Positions 13,281 to 23,708 of a stretch of 64,000 nt of DNA are shown here, piece by piece. Under the pieces are notes generated by a model. It ran no database searches, was not told the origin of the DNA, and worked only from the letters and a program-made list of their open reading frames with translations. The stretch is taken from contig LS997566.1 of the NCBI GenBank assembly GCA_000469685.2, forward strand, positions 11,788,992 to 11,852,991, given 5' to 3'. A program made the position numbers and the translations under genes. Numbering within the stretch: the first letter of the stretch is position 1; the number at the start of each line of letters is the position of its first letter. The DNA comes from Haemonchus contortus (taxonomy: Eukaryota > Nematoda > Chromadorea > Rhabditida > Trichostrongylidae).

Positions 13281-14499
13281 TTGGGGTGAATATACCCATA
13301 CCCCGGATTTTCTATCCGCTTGAGCCATGGAACCCTGCCCTGGTGAGTTTGGATGTGAATTGTGGGTTTGCATTTCCCGTCACATCCGCCAAAGTAGTGA
13401 TGCGCTTTTCGGATACTGTGCAAATCATCTCGAGTTACTTTAGGCCATTGAATTAATAATAAATTGTTGCACCTAACAACTTCGCTCGGCACAAGAAGAC
13501 CTTTCTCATCTCCGTGGATATGTTTCGTCGCAACTATACCACTGCATTTACCACTACCTTTTCACATTCAACGCTTTTACTCCGGTCAATGAAACAGATC
13601 AACGTGACAAAGCTACATCGCCAGTACAAACTTTCTCTACCTTCTGAGGTTCTTTTTTAGAATCCCGCAGCTACATCATTTCCTCTCTCGCGTTATTTGC
13701 CTACATTAGCAGCCTACATCACAACCTGAAGTAGCAAGGCTCTACTGCCAATACGAGAAATGAAGCGATAGAGGGCTTCGGCATATCGAAGTTCACTGTT
13801 ACCCGCAGTGAATGGCATCAGCCGTCACTATCTATCCACTATTCTGTCATATCCATCAAAGTAAATGGTTTCAATTTTACAAGTAGGGTGTAACAGATTC
13901 AGTAGCTCTTGACGTCTCTGGCTCCTAGCATCCTATACCACTTGTTATCACTTCCTGTCATCTGCCTTCAGTATTATCACACTGCTACCTGTATCCTCTT
14001 CGGATTCGGAAGTTTTTGGTCCAAGGGGTAAGAGATATGCTCTCTGGTCAAACACAGCTCACATACGTACACAACACACGCATACACACACTACATACAT
14101 ACGACAGAGCTCAGTGGTTCCCGCTGGGCAGATAGAAAATCAGCATGGGATAATTATACAAGCGAACAGAAGATGCGTTGAAATTTTTGCGCCTCACGCG
14201 GTTTTAGGTGGAGCAGTTTTCCGTTCAAGAGCCTAACGTTTTTCGCTTCTTACCATTAGATTCTACCATATCCAAGATCCAATACACTCTTGAAACTCCG
14301 TTTAGATAATTAACACTCAATGGGGTAATCTCATACTCTCATCGCTTCATCGCCAAGCGAAAAACTCTATAGAGCTTACCAAAATTTATGGCGCCAATTC
14401 ATAGCAACATATTTAAAGCTTTTCAGCTGCGAAAGACGATGGGATTTCTGTGCATGTTAGCTGACACCATTTGCTCTAACACGCTAAAACCACATTTCA
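13281..14499. other. no recognisable gene
   Basis: A minus-strand frame (13492-13253) and nothing else of length. Around 14060 there is a short imperfect CA/CATA-rich run. Confidence 0.4.
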
Positions 14500-15626
14500 A
14501 AATACCCCCCGTCAGCGCGGAGTGAGGCCCAAAGTTTGCTTTCCACCTGATCGCAAGTGGCACGCAGTTATCCTTCTCCATTTCTTCCCAGCAGTTCTTC
14601 ACTCTTGCTTTCTAGGACTCCAAACTAAGACTGCAATTTCGATAGGTCCTCTTCTAACCAGGGACCATACGGAGAAATCAAGTTAGTCAAGTTCTAGAAG
14701 ATAAGATGGTCATTACTTTTTATCGATGAAGTCGTGCAGCTGTCGTCACCACCACTCGCGGGCAAGCTTGGCTCTGTGGGCTGGAGTAGCGTCCTGCTGG
14801 AAGGACTGCGAGAAGTTTCAGGAAACGTAGTCGGATCATTGCTTTATTACGCCCATCAGTACGCTCTTGGAGCACTGGTCTTGGCCAATTTTCACGCCGG
14901 CACCAAAGGAACGACGAGCGTCTCACCCTCGAAAGTGACTCCTTCAAAAAACATCATTTCACTGTTCTTATAGCAACCTTTTTATAAGAGATTGCACGGT
15001 AGACGTTTCTTTTCGAAACGCAAACGATCTGTTTGCAGAGAGTTGGTTTTATCGTAAAAATGTTTTGGCCAGAGAAACGAAGGGTTGTCATCGCTCAAGT
15101 GGATCTGCGACTCACTGCATTTTTGGCCCTGCAGTGTCTGTTGAGATAGGAATATGAGCGAAATTTCTGCGTACGATAGGAATGGCAAGGAAGCTTCTGC
15201 ATGACATTCTTTCATCGCAGTTGCTCCGAAAAGCCGTGCCGTTGACTTCCTTTTGATGGGTCACCTAGGATTCCGACCGACTGGCAGAAGAACCATTAAA
15301 ATGATCCCATCTTTGGTCTTTCTACTTTTCCTGGTTTGTCTCTGATTCTGTTCTTTTTTGATCATTTAATAGCCTCCTATACGGTTATTATAAAAATCCC
15401 AAGAGTTTCATAATGCCCTTCCAACTCTTGCGTGTCAATGATTGCAAGTGACATCGAATGAGCCTCCTCCACCTAAAAGATATTGGGAGATCCACATCAG
15501 TAACCACGCATACTGCAAGGAAACCTTCACATGCAACTAATCAATAGTAGGTGATAAGAAATTTGATAGATGATTCTTACCTTAGAAATGTCTGAACTTT
15601 GGAGCACATAATTTTGGGACACCCTG
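14500..15626 (-). mobile_element. decayed mariner-like DNA transposon
   Basis: The right end has a mariner-type terminal sequence reading inward on the minus strand, CAGGGTGTCCCAAAATTATG, starting at 15626 and flanked by TA. Further in, in shifting frames, lie transposase-like pieces: MFFEGVTFEGETLVV (compare the GVTW-G-T block) and SFQQDATPAHRAKLAREW near 14810-14760. The latter is the QQDxAPAH catalytic block of mariner transposases, with its Asp kept. A C-terminal block, ESLKARVKNCWEEMEKD, follows. Frames are broken by stops and indels. No matching left inverted repeat was found, so the left boundary is approximate. A fragment of the same family is at 35.2-35.5 kb. Confidence 0.65.
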
Positions 15627-15778
15627 TACATCAATTACGGAATGAGTACGGAATGAGTACAGTGGTGAACCAGAACTCTATTGAATAGTGTAAGAAAACT
15701 CTGTAACAAACCCCAACGATCAATTTAATGCTCATTACTCTCTCTTTCTCGGTTAGCAAGGCAATATAATTTTCTAAG

Positions 15779-16194
15779 AATGATGTGTTCTACATCGCTG
15801 TGGTGTTCAAGAACGCAGATCAGAAACATTACATTTGGATTCTTGACCCTGACCCAGCCGGAAACCAATACGAGGCTGAACATCATTTGCATATGATGTT
15901 CACGGGCATCGGCCCTCTTCTCAGTACTTCCTATATGACAATTATTTTTGAAGGTTAGGCGACTGAGTCATGGAAGAAACGTCGGAGGCCGTGTAATTGA
16001 TTTCAATATTCACAATATTTCTTAACCAATTACATTATTTATTTCCAGTTTTACGTCCTATGGAGAGGGTCGGAGTTCTGTTTCTCGTAGAAATTCCCCA
16101 ACCGGCTTGCCAGCATTTGGATCGGTTTGATTATCTTCCGTCACAGCGTACTCAACTTTCATTCTCTCCTTTGGATATTTGCGATTCCAAATAG
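15779..16194 (+). CDS. two exons of a possible PEBP-like protein
   Basis: Exon 15779-15953 follows TTTTCTAAG and is fully open (DVFYIAVVFKNADQKHYIWI, then LDPDPAG and EHHLHMMFTGIG). It ends phase 1 at GAAG/GTTAGG. A 95-nt intron ends in TTATTTATTTCCAG, and exon 2 from 16049 resumes in phase (VLRPMERVGVLFLVEIPQP). The order DPDxP, then HHxH, then R-x(2)-V-L-x-L-V-x-x-x-Q-P matches phosphatidylethanolamine-binding (PEBP) folds, where DPD and the His form the ligand pocket. The similarity is modest, so the family is an inference. Exon 2 stops at 16192-16194, or may splice at 16147 (phase 1) to the exon at 16283. Upstream exons were not found, and a mariner lies immediately 5'. Confidence 0.4.
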
Positions 16195-16282
16195 CTTCCT
16201 AGAAGTCACCATTAAAATATTGGAGAGAGCCAAACTGCAGAGATGGTGGTTTGTTTTCTGCCGCCTTTCTCTTTAATTCCAG

Positions 16283-16431
16283 CAGTGAAAATCTTACCAA
16301 AGGTCACTGAAGTTCATACGCAAGATGACGACATAACTATAGCAGCAAAAGAGGGAATTCTGGCTATGACGATACCACCGGACAGACAGAAAAAGCTAAG
16401 AGAAGCGACAGTGTTGTGGGCTCACAACTAG
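16283..16431 (+). CDS. candidate terminal exon, unrecognised
   Basis: A textbook acceptor (CTCTTTAATTCCAG) precedes a 49-codon frame ending in TAG. It contains VKILPKVTEVHTQDDD and IPPDRQKKLREATVLWAHN. The frame enters in phase 1, which matches a possible donor at 16147 in the preceding PEBP-like exon, so it may be that gene's last exon or belong to another gene. No family is recognised. Confidence 0.35.
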
Positions 16432-16654
16432 TCTAGTTAATCACCTTAGGGTAATACTTATTAGAAGTATCTCTTGATGCGATGCCGGGCATGATCTATC
16501 GGTATCATAAGCGTTTTATCAAGTAGGTAGCCTAAGGTAACCGTTGTCGCAGTGCGCCCTTTTATCCCATATCTTGATCGTACTCATACAGTAAATCAAC
16601 GATACGGTATCTGGGCACCGCTCACATCTATCCTTACTAAATATAAAGCGCTCG

Positions 16655-16689
<35 letters not shown>

Positions 16690-16859
16690 CTGTCTGTCTG
16701 TCTGTTTGTTTGTTTGTTTGTTTGTTTGTTTGTTTGCTTGCTTGCTTGTTTGTCACGAAATTCGATACTACCTGAAGGAACACCTTTAGAGGTCGGGTCA
16801 AGTTTGGAATGTGTTGAGCATAGGGCAAGACCAACAGAGCACGTGAGCTCACCGGAGCT

Positions 16860-16915
16860 CCACCCAATTCCGGCGCATGCCCCCAATGGCCGAGGCATGC
16901 GCCGGAATTGGGTGG
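16860..16915. repeat. perfect 22-bp inverted repeat
   Basis: 16860-16881 and 16894-16915 are exact reverse complements (core AATTCCGGCGCATGCC) around a 12-nt loop. It is GC-rich in an AT-rich window and lies between the TCTG run and the minisatellite of the Helitron-like element. Confidence 0.95.
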
Positions 16916-17034
16916 GGCCACTGGTAAATTCTTCTCATTCACTCTCCTAACAGTCTCATTCACTATCATACCAGTCCAGACGCCGGAAAATTGTGCAATG
17001 GTGCGGGATGGGTCAACAATTCAAAAATAGGAAA

Positions 17035-17800
17035 TTAAGTTATGGGCGGAGCGTTCTCGCAGTGGGCGGTACTTTCCACAGAAAAGAGTGAGCAAGGCCT
17101 GATGATTGCTGGGCATGCGTGAGCTTAGGGAAGCCTCGCCCGAAATGGTCGGGGCTTGCTTTGAGATGGAAGCTACTCTTCGAAAATGAATATAACTACG
17201 TTTGAAAACGTTCTAGAGTGCGAGGAAAAAGTGGTTAGAGGTAGTGGAACAAATGTGGCCTAATCCTCGAAGTGGGAGGAGTTGCCACCAAAGTGGGCGG
17301 GGCTTAGATTAAGAATTGATAACTCTATTCAGAAACGTTCTGGGATGCGGCAAAAAGGTGTCAAAGTGTGAAAGAACACATTTGGTTAAGCTCCAGAAGT
17401 TTGCGGGGTTGGCACTAAAGTGGGCGTGGCTTAGATCAAAAGTTTATAGCTCTGTTCAGAAACGAAAAGAACAAATTTGGTCAAATCCCACAAATGGGCG
17501 GGTTGGCACTGAAGTGTGCGAGGCTCTGATCAAAAATTTATAACTCTATTCAGAAACGTTCTGGAATGTGGGAAAAAAGTGGTGGAATGTAGTAGAACAA
17601 ATGTGGCAAGATCCCACAAGTGGGCGGGATGGGCACTGAAGAGGGCGGGGCTTGCGTCAAAATGATTAAGTCTTCAGATGCGTTTTAGAATGCGGGAAAA
17701 AGGTGTCTGGAGGTAGTAAAAGTAATGTGGTTCGGAGTCTGAGGTGGGTGGCATTTGCAAAAAGGGAGGCGGGACTGAAATCAAAATTTTTTATATCTGT
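17035..17800 (+). repeat. degenerate ~125-bp minisatellite
   Basis: Repeated block order GTGGGCGGGGCTTAGAT, then TTATAACTCTATTCAGAAACG, TTCTGGGATGCGG, AAAAAGGTGT and AGAACAAATGTGG. GGGCGGGGCTT-like motifs recur near 17060, 17150, 17295, 17420, 17515, 17643 and 17768, and some units are shortened. The frames across it are not genes. Confidence 0.8.
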
Positions 17801-19256
17801 CTTCACACTAACCTTGACCACATAGGTATACAACTGGGGGATACTGCTTAACTCTTTCAAAAATTAGGCCAAAATTTCTAAAAGTTAGTATCCATGATTC
17901 CTTTCATAGTAGTCCCTTCTACACAAAAGCAACTGCACTACATTAACTTCGGACCTCATGAAATGAATTCAATGATAACCCCGCCCACACAGGAGCAAAC
18001 CCTGTAGAGACGTGTAGATCCCTACAACTACCCAACAGTACTGTTCTTTTGAAGTTAGTGTTCATGGCCGCACACAACCCCATTTCACAGGAGTACTCTT
18101 TATGACCACACACAGCCCAAACCAAAATATTTGTTAAAATTCAGATCAGAAAAGGTTGAACTTATTTCTTGATTAATCCCCGTCGTTCCTGCTGAAGAAT
18201 AATGTGTATACAGAAGTGTTGTTTTGATAAATTACATGATTCGAAATCAAGCATTATGTATGCCATGCTAATACTCCAGGCGAGCTGGACGAGCTGTTCA
18301 ATTGCACATCAAACACCCTCTTGAACTGCTTGCCGGTCAGTCCGAATTTTCGCGTTTTAGCGAAAACATCCCGCATGAGACAAAAAAAGATGGCCGCTAC
18401 AGAAGTGTCAGGGTAGAGGCTCAGATGATAAAGGTCTATATTGAAAATTAGAAGTTCATGTGGCTCTGTCCCTCATGGCTAGAGCCCAAAGTGCACGCGA
18501 TAGCGTGCGTGGCCGCATGGTATGTATATTTATTTATTTATTATGCACAAATGTGCGCCACTAAAAGCACTACAGAGGAACAATACACAGAAACACAGAA
18601 CCTCAAAACTGAAACCTTTCAGATAAAATGCTTCACACACTAGATTTCATACATGCATGTAAATGGAATGGCATGAAGTGAAAGAATATGCTTTCATTGA
18701 TGCCATTGGTGGCTCCAACATCTTCAGTGGGCAGAAAAAAATGCTCACTATGCACTCAAACCTCAACCACTGCAGTTAGTTGTGAAAAGCAATCAGCAAT
18801 AGCCAAAGCGATCGGGAGTGGTGAGGTGGTGATCACAGAGCTGCCCACAGAGAAGTTTCCTAGCCACGTAGCATACAGCATAAAACAGGAAAAAAAGAGA
18901 TAATAAGATGCACTTTGACCTCTAGTGTGTGGAACTACACCAGTTAGATAACATAAACATACTAATTGCAGAAGCAAACACAGAACACAGAACAACGAAA
19001 AAAGGTAGGACAACGTAGCACAATGGAAGGGTAGAAGACAAGATAAGGATCTCTCTGCTAAAAGGAACTATTCGCCTTGAAAAGAACATAAAGAAACCCA
19101 ACAAAAGTCAAAACATAAAAAAAGAAGAACTAGGAGTTAGAGTTAGCGGCCACATCTGTTTAGTCCACAGCGCCCAATCCCAAACATTGAAGAAATGCAC
19201 TGGAAAAAGAACTTATTCATTTCGTTATTACTCGAAATCACGAATTCCGAGAAGCC

Positions 19257-22090
19257 CTAGCAAATCAACTTTCCTGAGTCTACTTTTGAGAATGCTAGCA
19301 CTTGGAGCCATTTGTATTTCACAAGGCAACGCTTGAATCTTGCCCCACGAAAGAAAAGAGAATTTTGAACTTTTTCTCGATTCAGTTTTGCGAGTGTGGG
19401 ACATTGTAGAGAGAGCAAGAGAGTGCGCCCTCTACAAGGTCGAAATACCCAATAGTGACTTGGTTTGAGCTTCATTTCTCCACGGAGCATCTTGTAACAA
19501 AACACGAGGTCACAGAAAACACGCCGATAAAGAAGCGTCTTGAGATTTAGGGAACGTAAGCGCTCCTTGTAGTCTGGCACATTCTTAGAATATGTTGGGT
19601 TCCGATCACATCTAGACAGCACCACTCTCGTGAGAGTCTGCTGAACTTTTTCAATTTTCGCTCGGAGTTTCCTTGTATGCGGACTCCAAATCGGCGACCC
19701 ATACTCCAGTATAGGAATGACATATGCTTTATAAAGTCTCACAAATATTTTTGGTTCATTGGACCTCATATTTCTAAAGATTGCAAAAAGAGCGCGGAAA
19801 GCTCTCCGAACAATGGTGCTTATGTGACATTCAAAATCCAGTTTCGTATTCACACAGAATCCAAGATCGCTCACTTCATCTAACGGTTTTAACGTAAAGT
19901 CCCGATAGACATAGGGAACTCTTACGGCCTTTCCAATATGAAGCACCGATGTTTTATCAAGATTAAGGGGTATGTCCCAAGCTGCAGCCCACTCCATCAT
20001 CCTGTCAATGGAATGAGTTATAGCTTGATGCACGCTTTCTTGAGTTTCATCTGAATAGACTCCATATACCTTTATATCGTCAGCGTACATATAAACTTTT
20101 ACAGCAGGATGTACTGCAAGACGAGTCGGTAAGTCATGAGTATAGACCAAAAATAATAAGGGAGACAGAACTCCTCCCTCTGGAACGCCACTCGTGCATT
20201 TGTAACGTTTCGAGAATGAATTACCGACCCTTACGCACATATGCCTTTCGCTAAGGTAACAACTGATCCAGTAAGGACGGGCCCGCAGACACCAAGGTAG
20301 CGTAGTTTTGAGAGAAGCTTTTTATGATTCACTTTATCAAAAGCTTTCGATAAATCAAAGTAAATTGCGTCTACGCCATTACCTTTGTTTATAGCCATAC
20401 TCCAGTCGAAAACACAGGCTGCCATCTGGGTACAAGTGGACGCTCCCAAGACAAAACCATGTTGTTTGATTGGGATCAACTAGTTTCTTTCAAAGTACTG
20501 AGAAAGCTTGTCACGTATAAGCTTCTCCAAACACTTAGCTGCAGAAGAAGTTATACTTATAGGTCGGAAAGAAGAGATGGAGACTGGATCGGGAACCTTA
20601 GGAATGGCCGTTATGATAGATTCCTTCCAAGCGGAAGGAACTTCGCTAAACATTAGTGATGCGTTCAGGACCATGCGTAGTGGTTTGCACAAAGATGACG
20701 CGCACTTGCGATAAACAATCTGTGGGATGCCATCAAACGGCAGTGACGTTGGTACTTTGAGAGACTTCAAAGCTTCGAACTTCCTGGATAGTTATAGTGA
20801 CCTGTGAGAAAGGGAAACAGTTGATAAGAGCACGCTCAAAGTTATCTTCACAATCATTCCCCGTCTGAGTGTTATAAACAGATTTGAAAAATGTAGCAAG
20901 TGCCTCGGTTTTTTGAATGTCGGTTACAAAATACCCACCAGTATCATCACGGAGTATTGGAACATTTGCTTTTGGTCTCATTCTGTACTTTAAAGTGGAA
21001 AAGAAAGCTCCCTTGTGTGTGTTAGTTAAGTTTCGCCTTTTCCTAGTAGCTAGAAATCTCTTTAGATGGCGGTCCAGTTCAACACAGATCCTCCTGTAAC
21101 GAAAGCACGTTAAAGGAGAAGCCTGCATAGCACTGAAGAGACGCGCCTTCTGAGCCATCAAATTGCTTGTATGCCTAGGATAACGTATTCCTGGTATACC
21201 CACAGTTGAGAAAGGCACACACGAAACGAATCCTGCATACAAAATACGACAGAAACGTTTGTAAAGATCATCCACAGAAGCATATCCTTCAAAAGCTTCC
21301 CACCAATCAATTGAAAAGAAATACTGCGGCAGGGATTCAAAATCAGCTTTAGCGAAGTTTGGCAAAGGGAGCTGTTCGAACGTCTGTACCGAAAAGTGAA
21401 TACTGAAAGCAACAACGGAGTGGTCAGAAGCGGCAACAGGTGGCAGCACATACAGATTTTCAATAGTCGGAGCGTTCACCAATACCAGATCAAGAGTCGA
21501 GTAGCCCCGTGTAGGAATGCTGACGTATTGTACCAACTCACTAGATTTAAACAGTTTAAGAAATTTCAAGGATCTAGGATTATTAGCTTTTTCGGATAGC
21601 CAGTCTTTATCAAGATTTAAATCACCAAGCACAATCAGACGGTTATCCAAGAGGAAAAGCTCTAACAAAGAGTCAATCAGTTCGTCATCTTCTTCCGGAC
21701 TACACTTGGGCGGGCGAGATATTAAAACTACTCTAAACATTAGAGCAGATGCTGTATCGAATCCTTCTAGGCAACGAAGTTCCGACTTGAGGCAGGGAGT
21801 CTAAATAACTGCCAAACCAATGCTTTCTTTGGCGAGGCAACACACCCCACCACCTCTGCGTCCTCTTCGGTCAACTCAGTAAACGTTATAAGGGCGGCTA
21901 CAAACAAGTTCTGCATTAGATATTTTTGAAGACAACCAGGTCTCAGTAATGAAAACAATGAAAAACAGGTCTGGGTTGTTCGTATCTAAAAATAAATGGA
22001 GGTGGTGTAGTTTATTAGACAAACTTTTGGAATTAAAAAGGAAACATTTGATCCCGGTAGGTGTTCCATGCCGAATCAGATCTTTCCCGA
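19257..22090 (-). pseudogene. LINE ORF2: endonuclease plus reverse transcriptase
   Basis: In order on the minus strand: the endonuclease N-terminus (FITETWLSSK, then VDRRGRRGGGV near 21850); GDLNLD and TRGYSTLDLVLVN (about 21480-21620); SDHSVV (about 21420), the catalytic Asp-His of AP-like endonucleases; RT fingers (FRPISITS, FDLSKAFDKVNHKKLLSKL); GVPEGGVLSPLLF; the YADD catalytic box (YMYADDIKVYG near 20090); and a C-terminal thumb region ending KVDSGKLIC at 19257. Breaks are a frame change near 21770, a 2-nt loss near 20775 relative to copy 2, TAG at 20480-20482, and a missing T near 20270 that copy 2 retains. It would copy and insert the LINE RNA if intact. Here it is dead. Confidence 0.85.
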
Positions 22091-22109
22091 CGTTCTCGAT
22101 TTGGGAAGT

Positions 22110-23006
22110 TCGTCAGCCCGTCTTAATTCGCCACGGTACACTACCCATACCCTACTGTTCAACTGTTTGTTTCTCTCTCTACACTCCTGCCGCAGTCGGA
22201 ACTCATGTTCGCGCTCTTCCGGAGTTAAACTCTTACGTATATAAACATTAGATAACCCGGAATTGCGGAAGCGATAGCTATTAGAGAGTGCACTGGCTCA
22301 ATGACTCTTAGAAGGTAATACCAACTTTGAATATCCCATGTCCGACTTTCGATTAACCTCGGCATATTGAAATAACTTCGTCGTAGGTTTGATCAGCCTT
22401 CGAGGTTTTTAAACAACACTTTATCCAAACGGCTTACGTTTCGGCGGTATCGCCTTCGTCGGAGCCTGTAAGTCGAAACAATATATAACAATATTGTTTC
22501 GACTTACAGGCTCCGACGAAGGCGATACCGCCGAAACGTAAGCCGTTTGGATAAAGTGTTGTTTAAAAACCTCGAAGGCTGATTAAACCTACGACGAATA
22601 CCAATTTTATCAAACGAGGATGAGTACCACCAGGTCTCCCCATACGGTATACCTCCACGGGCCTGCACTCAACACCAAGAACATCTAGTACTTCAGAAAC
22701 CTTATCTTCAACCTCTTTTTGCCTGCCTGAAGGGGAAACGTCGGGTGCAGACTCTGGGATGCCAGAGATGACCAAACTTCGGCCCCGTTTGTCCGCCTCT
22801 ACACCATCGGCTATCGTTTGCGGCAATTTGGCAACTAGAGCATTAATATACTTGCCCATGACAGGGTCTTTGAGCTCTTCGTTTCTCTCCATCATTGCGC
22901 TAACGATTTGACTCAATGACATACAAGCAATATCATAATCCGGTCCAATACCCACTGAACTATTGATGACAGTGTTTTTGACACCGCTGCCAATACACTT
23001 ACCCAC
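22110..23006 (-). pseudogene. LINE ORF1 (nucleic-acid-binding protein), split by insertion
   Basis: The minus-strand frame from 23006 reads into RGRSLVISGIPESAPD, then LGVECRPVEVYRMGRP and PRLIKLV. That is the RRM-like core of LINE ORF1 proteins. The frame is interrupted at 22597. The continuation resumes at about 22328 with LPSKSH, then SNVYIRKSLTPEERERE and VWVVYRGELRRADELP, the usual C-terminal block. A stop codon lies just after LPSKSH. The part upstream of the RRM has a short Gln/Glu-rich helix. Confidence 0.75.
22329..22596. mobile_element. 268-bp insertion made of a 108-bp-armed inverted repeat
   Basis: Inside LINE ORF1. Flanks AATACCAACTTT (22317-22328) and AATACCAATTTT (22597-22608) look like a 12-bp target duplication with one mismatch. 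Removing the insert restores continuity of the surrounding frame. From 22377 to 22484 the sequence is the reverse complement of 22491-22598, with one mismatch and a 6-nt loop (ATAACA). The right arm contains CCGACGA-A-GGCG-atac-CGCC-GAAAC at 22513-22537, a hammerhead-ribozyme-like core. A related motif follows the Penelope-like element at 51.9 kb, so this may derive from an inverted pair of Penelope-type terminal repeats (inference). Confidence 0.7.
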
Positions 23007-23007
23007 T

Positions 23008-23708
23008 GATAGACATAGGGAACTCTTACGGCCTTTCCAATATGAAGCACCGATGTCTTATCAAGATTAAGGGGTATGTCCCAAGCTGCAGCCCACTCCA
23101 TCATCCTGTCAATGGAATGAGTTAGAGCGTGATGCACGCTTTCTTGAGTTTCATCTGAATAGACTCCATATACCTTTATCTCGTCAGCGTACATATAAAC
23201 TTTTACAGCAGGATGTACTGCAAGACGAGTCGGTAAGTCATGAGTATAGACCAAAAATAATAAGGGAGACAGAACTCCTCCCTCTGGAACGCCACTCGTA
23301 CATTTGTAACGTTTCGAAAATGAATTACCGACCCTTACGCACATATGCCTTTCGCTAAGGTAACAACTGATCCAGTTAAGGACGGGCCCGCAGACACCAA
23401 GGTAGCGTAGTTTTGAGAGAAGCTTTTCATGATTCACTTTATCAAAAGCTTTCGATAAATCAAAGTAAATTACGTCTACACCATTACCTTTGTTTATAGC
23501 CATATTCCAGTCGAAAACGCAGGTAAATGATTGTGAAGATAACTTTGAGCGTGCTCTTATCAACTGTTTCCCTTTCTCACAGGTCACTATAACTATCCAG
23601 GAAGTTTATAAAGCTTTGAAGTCTCTCAAAGTTTCAACGTCACTGCCGTTTGATCGCATTCCACAGATTGTTTATCGCAAGTGCGCGTCATCTTTGTGCA
23701 AACCACTA
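23008..23708. mobile_element. LINE copy 2, rearranged fragment (internal inversion)
   Basis: 23008-23523 on the minus strand matches copy 1 around 19900-20420 (RT palm, including GVPEGGVLSPLLF; its YADD box reads YMYADEIKVYG, i.e. D to E). It retains the T lost in copy 1. From 23524 to about 23708 the match switches to the plus strand and corresponds to the copy 1 region around 20690-20870 (FERALINCFPFSQ...CASSLCKPL). This head-to-head arrangement is the signature of 5' inversion by twin priming. Both ends are cut off inside ORF2. Confidence 0.8.

Larger units (their letters stand above)
16631..17800 (+). mobile_element. Helitron-like element, 5' end plus tandem core (3' end unresolved)
   Basis: Starts A/TCCTTACTAAATATAAAG at 16631, followed by a (TCTG)n/(TTTG)n run (16658-16750) and then unique sequence. 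Helitrons insert between A and T, begin with TC and often carry an AT-rich start followed by a TCTG/TTTG-rich stretch. Two other loci here (39963, 43873) begin A/TCCTACTATA. The interior is a ~125-bp minisatellite. No RepHel frame and no clear CTRR hairpin end was found, so this is a non-autonomous candidate. Confidence 0.45.
18525..23006 (-). mobile_element. CR1-type non-LTR retrotransposon (LINE copy 1), inactive
   Basis: A nearly full-length two-ORF LINE on the minus strand. ORF1 (RNA-binding type) lies at high coordinates, then ORF2 with AP-like endonuclease and reverse transcriptase, then a ~0.7-kb 3' UTR. The 3' UTR ends in a short tandem (TTTATTTATTTATT at 18528-18541 on the plus strand) preceded by a small hairpin. 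CR1/L2-clade LINEs end in short repeats rather than poly(A). ORF2 is disabled by at least two frameshifts and one nonsense codon, and ORF1 is split by the insertion at 22329-22596. The 5' end abuts a second LINE fragment at 23007. Confidence 0.85.

Noticed and set aside
18688..19104. Frames on both strands beside LINE copy 1
   Set aside because: They lie in the LINE 3' UTR between ORF2 and the terminal tandem; no recognisable product.
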